DNA of 8,993 bases from Clostridia bacterium. Its GTDB lineage: Bacteria > Bacillota_A > Clostridia > Oscillospirales > CAG-272. The notes beneath the pieces are model-generated. The model was not told where the DNA came from. It did not search any database and saw nothing but the letters and a program-made list of their open reading frames with translations. The stretch is from the NCBI GenBank assembly GCA_017414585.1, contig JAFQLN010000157.1, forward strand, positions 1-8,993. Reading direction: 5' to 3'. How positions within the stretch are numbered: the first letter of the stretch is position 1; every line of letters begins with the position of its first letter. The position numbers and the translations under genes were made by a program. Below are positions 6,026 to 8,993 of the stretch, piece after piece.

Positions 6026-8173
6026 ATGGATATCAATGCAAAACTCGCAGAAGAACTGCACATTGCCCCCGATAAACTGACCGCAGCCGTGGAACTTCTG
6101 GACGCGGGCAATACCGTTCCGTTTGTCGCTCGCTACAGAAAAGAAGTTACCGGAGGGATGGACGACACGGTACTCCGAAACCTGCTCGACCGCCTGACCT
6201 ATCTGCGCAGTCTCGAAAAACGGAAGGAAGAAGTTGCCGCACTCATCGCGGGACAGGATAAGCTCACGCCCGAAATCGAAGCTGCCATTGCAGATGCCGA
6301 AACCGTCACGGAAGTGGATGATATTTACCGTCCCTTCCGTCCGAAACGGAAAACCCGTGCATCCGTTGCAAGAGAACGGGGACTTGCCCCTCTTGCCGCC
6401 TTGCTGATGGAGCAGAAGAAAGCCTATAGTCCGTCCGTGGAAGAAGCGGCAGCGGCATATATAAATGAAGAAAAAGGCGTGCTTACCGCGGAGGACGCAC
6501 TGGCGGGTGCGAAGGATATCATCGCGGAGGATATTTCCGACAGCGCGGAATACAGAAAAGAAATCCGTTCTCTGACGATGCGCTTCGGGACTATTGCATC
6601 CAAAAAGTCCGCGGAAAATCCTGTGTACGAGCAGTATTACGAATACGCCGAACCGCTTGCGAAAATTCCGCCGCACAGAGTTCTTGCCATCAACCGCGGA
6701 GAAAAAGACGAAGCGCTGTCCGTTTCCGTTGCGGTCGGACGCGACGTGATTCTCAATTTCCTTTTCTCCGAGATTATCACAAATCCGAAAAGTCCCGCAT
6801 TCCAGTATGTCGCCGCTGCCGTGAACGACAGTTACGACCGCCTGATCGCTCCGTCCGTGGAGAGAGAAATCCGCAATGAACTGACCGATACGGCAGGGGA
6901 GAGCGCGATCAAGCTGTTTTCCGTCAACCTGCGCAATCTGCTGATGCAGTCGCCGCTCAAGGGAAAGACCGTCCTCGGTTACGACCCCGGCTACCGGACG
7001 GGCTGCAAACTTGCCGTTGTGACCAAAACCGGCGCAGTCGTCGAAACAGCGGTCATTTACCCGACCAAGCCGCACGAGCGCATTGCGGAATCGAAAAAGA
7101 CCGTGAAGCGTCTGATCGAAAAGTACGGCGTGGATGTTGTCGCCATCGGCAACGGAACGGCATCGGGCGAGAGTGAACTGTTTATTGCCGAAACGCTTGC
7201 AGAACTCGGCGGAAAAACCAAGTACATCATTGTGTCCGAAGCCGGCGCTTCCGTTTACTCAGCATCGGAACTGGGCGCGGAGGAATTTCCGGATTTCGAC
7301 GTCACCGAACGCAGCGCCGTATCCATCGCACGCCGTCTGCAGGATCCGCTTGCGGAACTTGTAAAAATAGATCCGAAGTCCATTGGCGTCGGACAGTATC
7401 AGCACGATATGAAAGCCGCACGGCTCGATGAAGCGCTGACCGGCGTGGTGGAAGACTGTGTAAACGCGGTCGGCGTGGACGTCAATACAGCGTCTTATTC
7501 TCTCTTGTCCTATATTGCGGGCATCAATATGACTTCCGCTAAAAATATCGTCAAATACCGCGAAGCGAACGGGGAATTCCGTTCAAGAAAAGAGATATTG
7601 AAAGTGCCGCGCTTCGGTGCAAAGGCATTCGAGCAGGCTGCGGGATTTCTGCGGATTCCCGGCGGCGACGAGATTTTCGACAACACCGGCGTGCATCCCG
7701 AGTCATATGCCGCAGCGAAGGCTCTGCTGGACAGATTCGGGCATACGAAAGAGGAAGTGCGCGGCGGACTGTCACTCCGGGATGAAGTAAAGAAGGTCGG
7801 AATCAAAAAGCTGGCTGAGGAACTCGGCGTGGGTGAAATGACCCTTGCAGACATTCTCGGGGAACTCGAAAAGCCCGGACGCGATATCCGCGACACACTT
7901 CCGCCGCCGGTTCTGCGCGACAAAGTCCTCGCTCTCGAAGATCTCGAGGAAGGCATGATTCTCACCGGAACCGTGCGCAATGTTATCGACTTCGGTGCAT
8001 TCGTCGATATCGGCGTACATCAGGACGGGCTTCTGCACATCAGCGAAATCGCGGACCGCTTCATCAAGCATCCTTCCGAGGTTCTGTCCGTGGGCGATGT
8101 GATCCGCGTGCGCGTCAAATCCGTCGATCTCAAGAGAAAACGCATCGGTCTGACACGCCGGGACCTTGACTGA
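6026..8173 (+). CDS. tex: Tex: RNA-binding S1-domain transcription accessory protein
   Basis: 715 residues, close to the usual Tex length of about 720-780. The order of domains is that of Tex: an N-terminal helical region (1-200) with VPFVARYRKEVTGG at 31-44; a YqgF/RNase H-like domain opening LGYDPGYRTGCKLAVV at 317-332 and running to about 440; tandem helix-hairpin-helix motifs at about 488-555 (TASYSLLSYIAGINMTSAKN); a further helical stretch including VHPESY at 556-561; and an S1 RNA-binding domain from about 641 to 711 (GTVRNVIDFGAFVDIGVHQD). Tex binds nucleic acid, interacts with transcription in the cytosol and is broadly conserved and homologous to eukaryotic Spt6; its precise bacterial role is not settled. 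AAGGAA (6015-6020) precedes the ATG at 6026, and the gap to the PHP stop is 21 bases. It appears to be the last gene of the unit. Confidence 0.96.
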   Translation: MDINAKLAEELHIAPDKLTAAVELLDAGNTVPFVARYRKEVTGGMDDTVLRNLLDRLTYLRSLEKRKEEVAALIAGQDKLTPEIEAAIADAETVTEVDDIYRPFRPKRKTRASVARERGLAPLAALLMEQKKAYSPSVEEAAAAYINEEKGVLTAEDALAGAKDIIAEDISDSAEYRKEIRSLTMRFGTIASKKSAENPVYEQYYEYAEPLAKIPPHRVLAINRGEKDEALSVSVAVGRDVILNFLFSEIITNPKSPAFQYVAAAVNDSYDRLIAPSVEREIRNELTDTAGESAIKLFSVNLRNLLMQSPLKGKTVLGYDPGYRTGCKLAVVTKTGAVVETAVIYPTKPHERIAESKKTVKRLIEKYGVDVVAIGNGTASGESELFIAETLAELGGKTKYIIVSEAGASVYSASELGAEEFPDFDVTERSAVSIARRLQDPLAELVKIDPKSIGVGQYQHDMKAARLDEALTGVVEDCVNAVGVDVNTASYSLLSYIAGINMTSAKNIVKYREANGEFRSRKEILKVPRFGAKAFEQAAGFLRIPGGDEIFDNTGVHPESYAAAKALLDRFGHTKEEVRGGLSLRDEVKKVGIKKLAEELGVGEMTLADILGELEKPGRDIRDTLPPPVLRDKVLALEDLEEGMILTGTVRNVIDFGAFVDIGVHQDGLLHISEIADRFIKHPSEVLSVGDVIRVRVKSVDLKRKRIGLTRRDLD

Positions 8174-8200
8174 TTGCGGGGAGCAGGCGGTACTGTTGAA

Positions 8201-8228
8201 GATTTCTAATAATATTAGAAAATCCTGC
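8201..8228. repeat. Inverted repeat downstream of tex / upstream of the ABC ATPase promoter
   Basis: TTCTAAT (8204-8210) and ATTAGAA (8214-8220) form a perfect 7-bp inverted repeat around AAT, extendable by one A-T pair. An outer GCAGG (8183-8187) can pair with CCTGC (8224-8228). No T-run follows, so it is a poor intrinsic terminator; an operator or an mRNA 3'-end structure is as likely. Confidence 0.5.
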
Positions 8229-8313
8229 GCGAACGATCTTTCATGATGGAAAGAAAACGCAAAAATCGTGTACACAATGCACAAAGGAAGCAAGAGAATT
8301 TCAGTAAAAAAAA

Positions 8314-8330
8314 CTCTTCCAATTGAAGAG
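8314..8330. promoter_or_regulatory. Inverted repeat overlapping the -35 region (possible operator)
   Basis: CTCTTC (8314-8319) and GAAGAG (8325-8330) are perfect complements around CAATT. The repeat covers the weak -35 box of the ABC ATPase promoter, where a bound repressor would block RNA polymerase. The regulator is not in the window. Confidence 0.45.
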
Positions 8331-8345
8331 AGAATTTGGTATAAT
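8317..8345 (+). promoter_or_regulatory. Extended -10 promoter of the ABC ATPase gene
   Basis: TGGTATAAT (8337-8345) is an extended -10 element. The -35 box TTCCAA (8317-8322) is weak, at 17-base spacing. Transcription would begin near 8352, giving a leader of about 67 bases that ends in a near-perfect AAGGAGG (8404-8410) eight bases before the ATG. The rest of the 8174-8418 gap is AT-rich, with no gene seen. Confidence 0.7.
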
Positions 8346-8418
8346 AATTCACGGTTAATAGTAGAGACATCATGTCCAAGTTTAATTTTCTGTATATAAT
8401 TCCAAGGAGGATTTATTA

Positions 8419-8993
<575 letters not shown>

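Noticed and set aside
5999..7075. 358-residue minus-strand open frame opposite tex
   Set aside because: Antisense shadow of the conserved Tex reading frame, with no domain or start signals.
8240..8275. Possible catabolite-response (cre) site upstream of the ABC ATPase
   Set aside because: The GAAAACGCAAAA segment lacks the dyad symmetry of the cre consensus.
8395..8400. Second TATAAT just before the ABC ATPase
   Set aside because: No -35 box at suitable spacing, and transcription would start nearly at the ribosome site.

Overview
The window reads as chromosomal DNA of a Bacillota (Clostridia-like) bacterium of moderate G+C. The evidence is the strong GGAGG-type Shine-Dalgarno sites, near-consensus sigma-A promoters, stem-loop/U-tract terminators, a tRNA gene without encoded CCA, and the gene types present (RsuA-type pseudouridine synthase, Tex, a MsmK/UgpC-type ABC ATPase, a methionine synthase-like methyltransferase). 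This assignment is inference from style and content; no 16S rRNA or other taxonomic marker is present.

Layout. Bases 1-161 hold the 3' end of a probable sodium:solute symporter (+), closed by a two-way terminator. It converges on a metallo-beta-lactamase-fold hydrolase (911-216, -). A divergent promoter region at about 912-1157 serves that gene leftward and a 395-residue homocysteine S-methyltransferase-family gene rightward (1158-2345). The methyltransferase has a hairpin in its mRNA leader and an unusual C-terminal tail. A second two-way terminator separates it from a membrane-anchored metallophosphoesterase (3514-2408, -). Upstream of that gene on the same strand lies tRNA-Gln(CTG), with a consensus promoter and its own terminator.

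From about 3898 a plus-strand unit begins at a good promoter. It runs through an unrecognised 41-residue membrane microprotein (3992-4117), an RsuA-type 16S rRNA pseudouridine synthase (4132-4851), a PHP-fold metal-dependent hydrolase (4889-6004) and the RNA-binding protein Tex (6026-8173). Gaps are 14, 37 and 21 bases and I see no internal terminator, so an operon is likely. Two members act on ribosomes or RNA; the PHP protein and the microprotein have no evident link to that role.

Bases 8174-8418 form an AT-rich regulatory gap with two inverted repeats and an extended -10 promoter. It leads into a MsmK/UgpC/MalK-type sugar-ABC ATPase, cut by the window end. That gene's codon choice (GGT, CGT, CTC, GTA) looks like that of a highly expressed gene and differs from its neighbours.

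I found no CRISPR array, prophage, insertion sequence, toxin-antitoxin or defence cassette. The content is mainly housekeeping. The points most worth a second look are the membrane microprotein, the methyltransferase tail, the putative operators upstream of the ABC ATPase and the A1-U72 pair of the tRNA-Gln.
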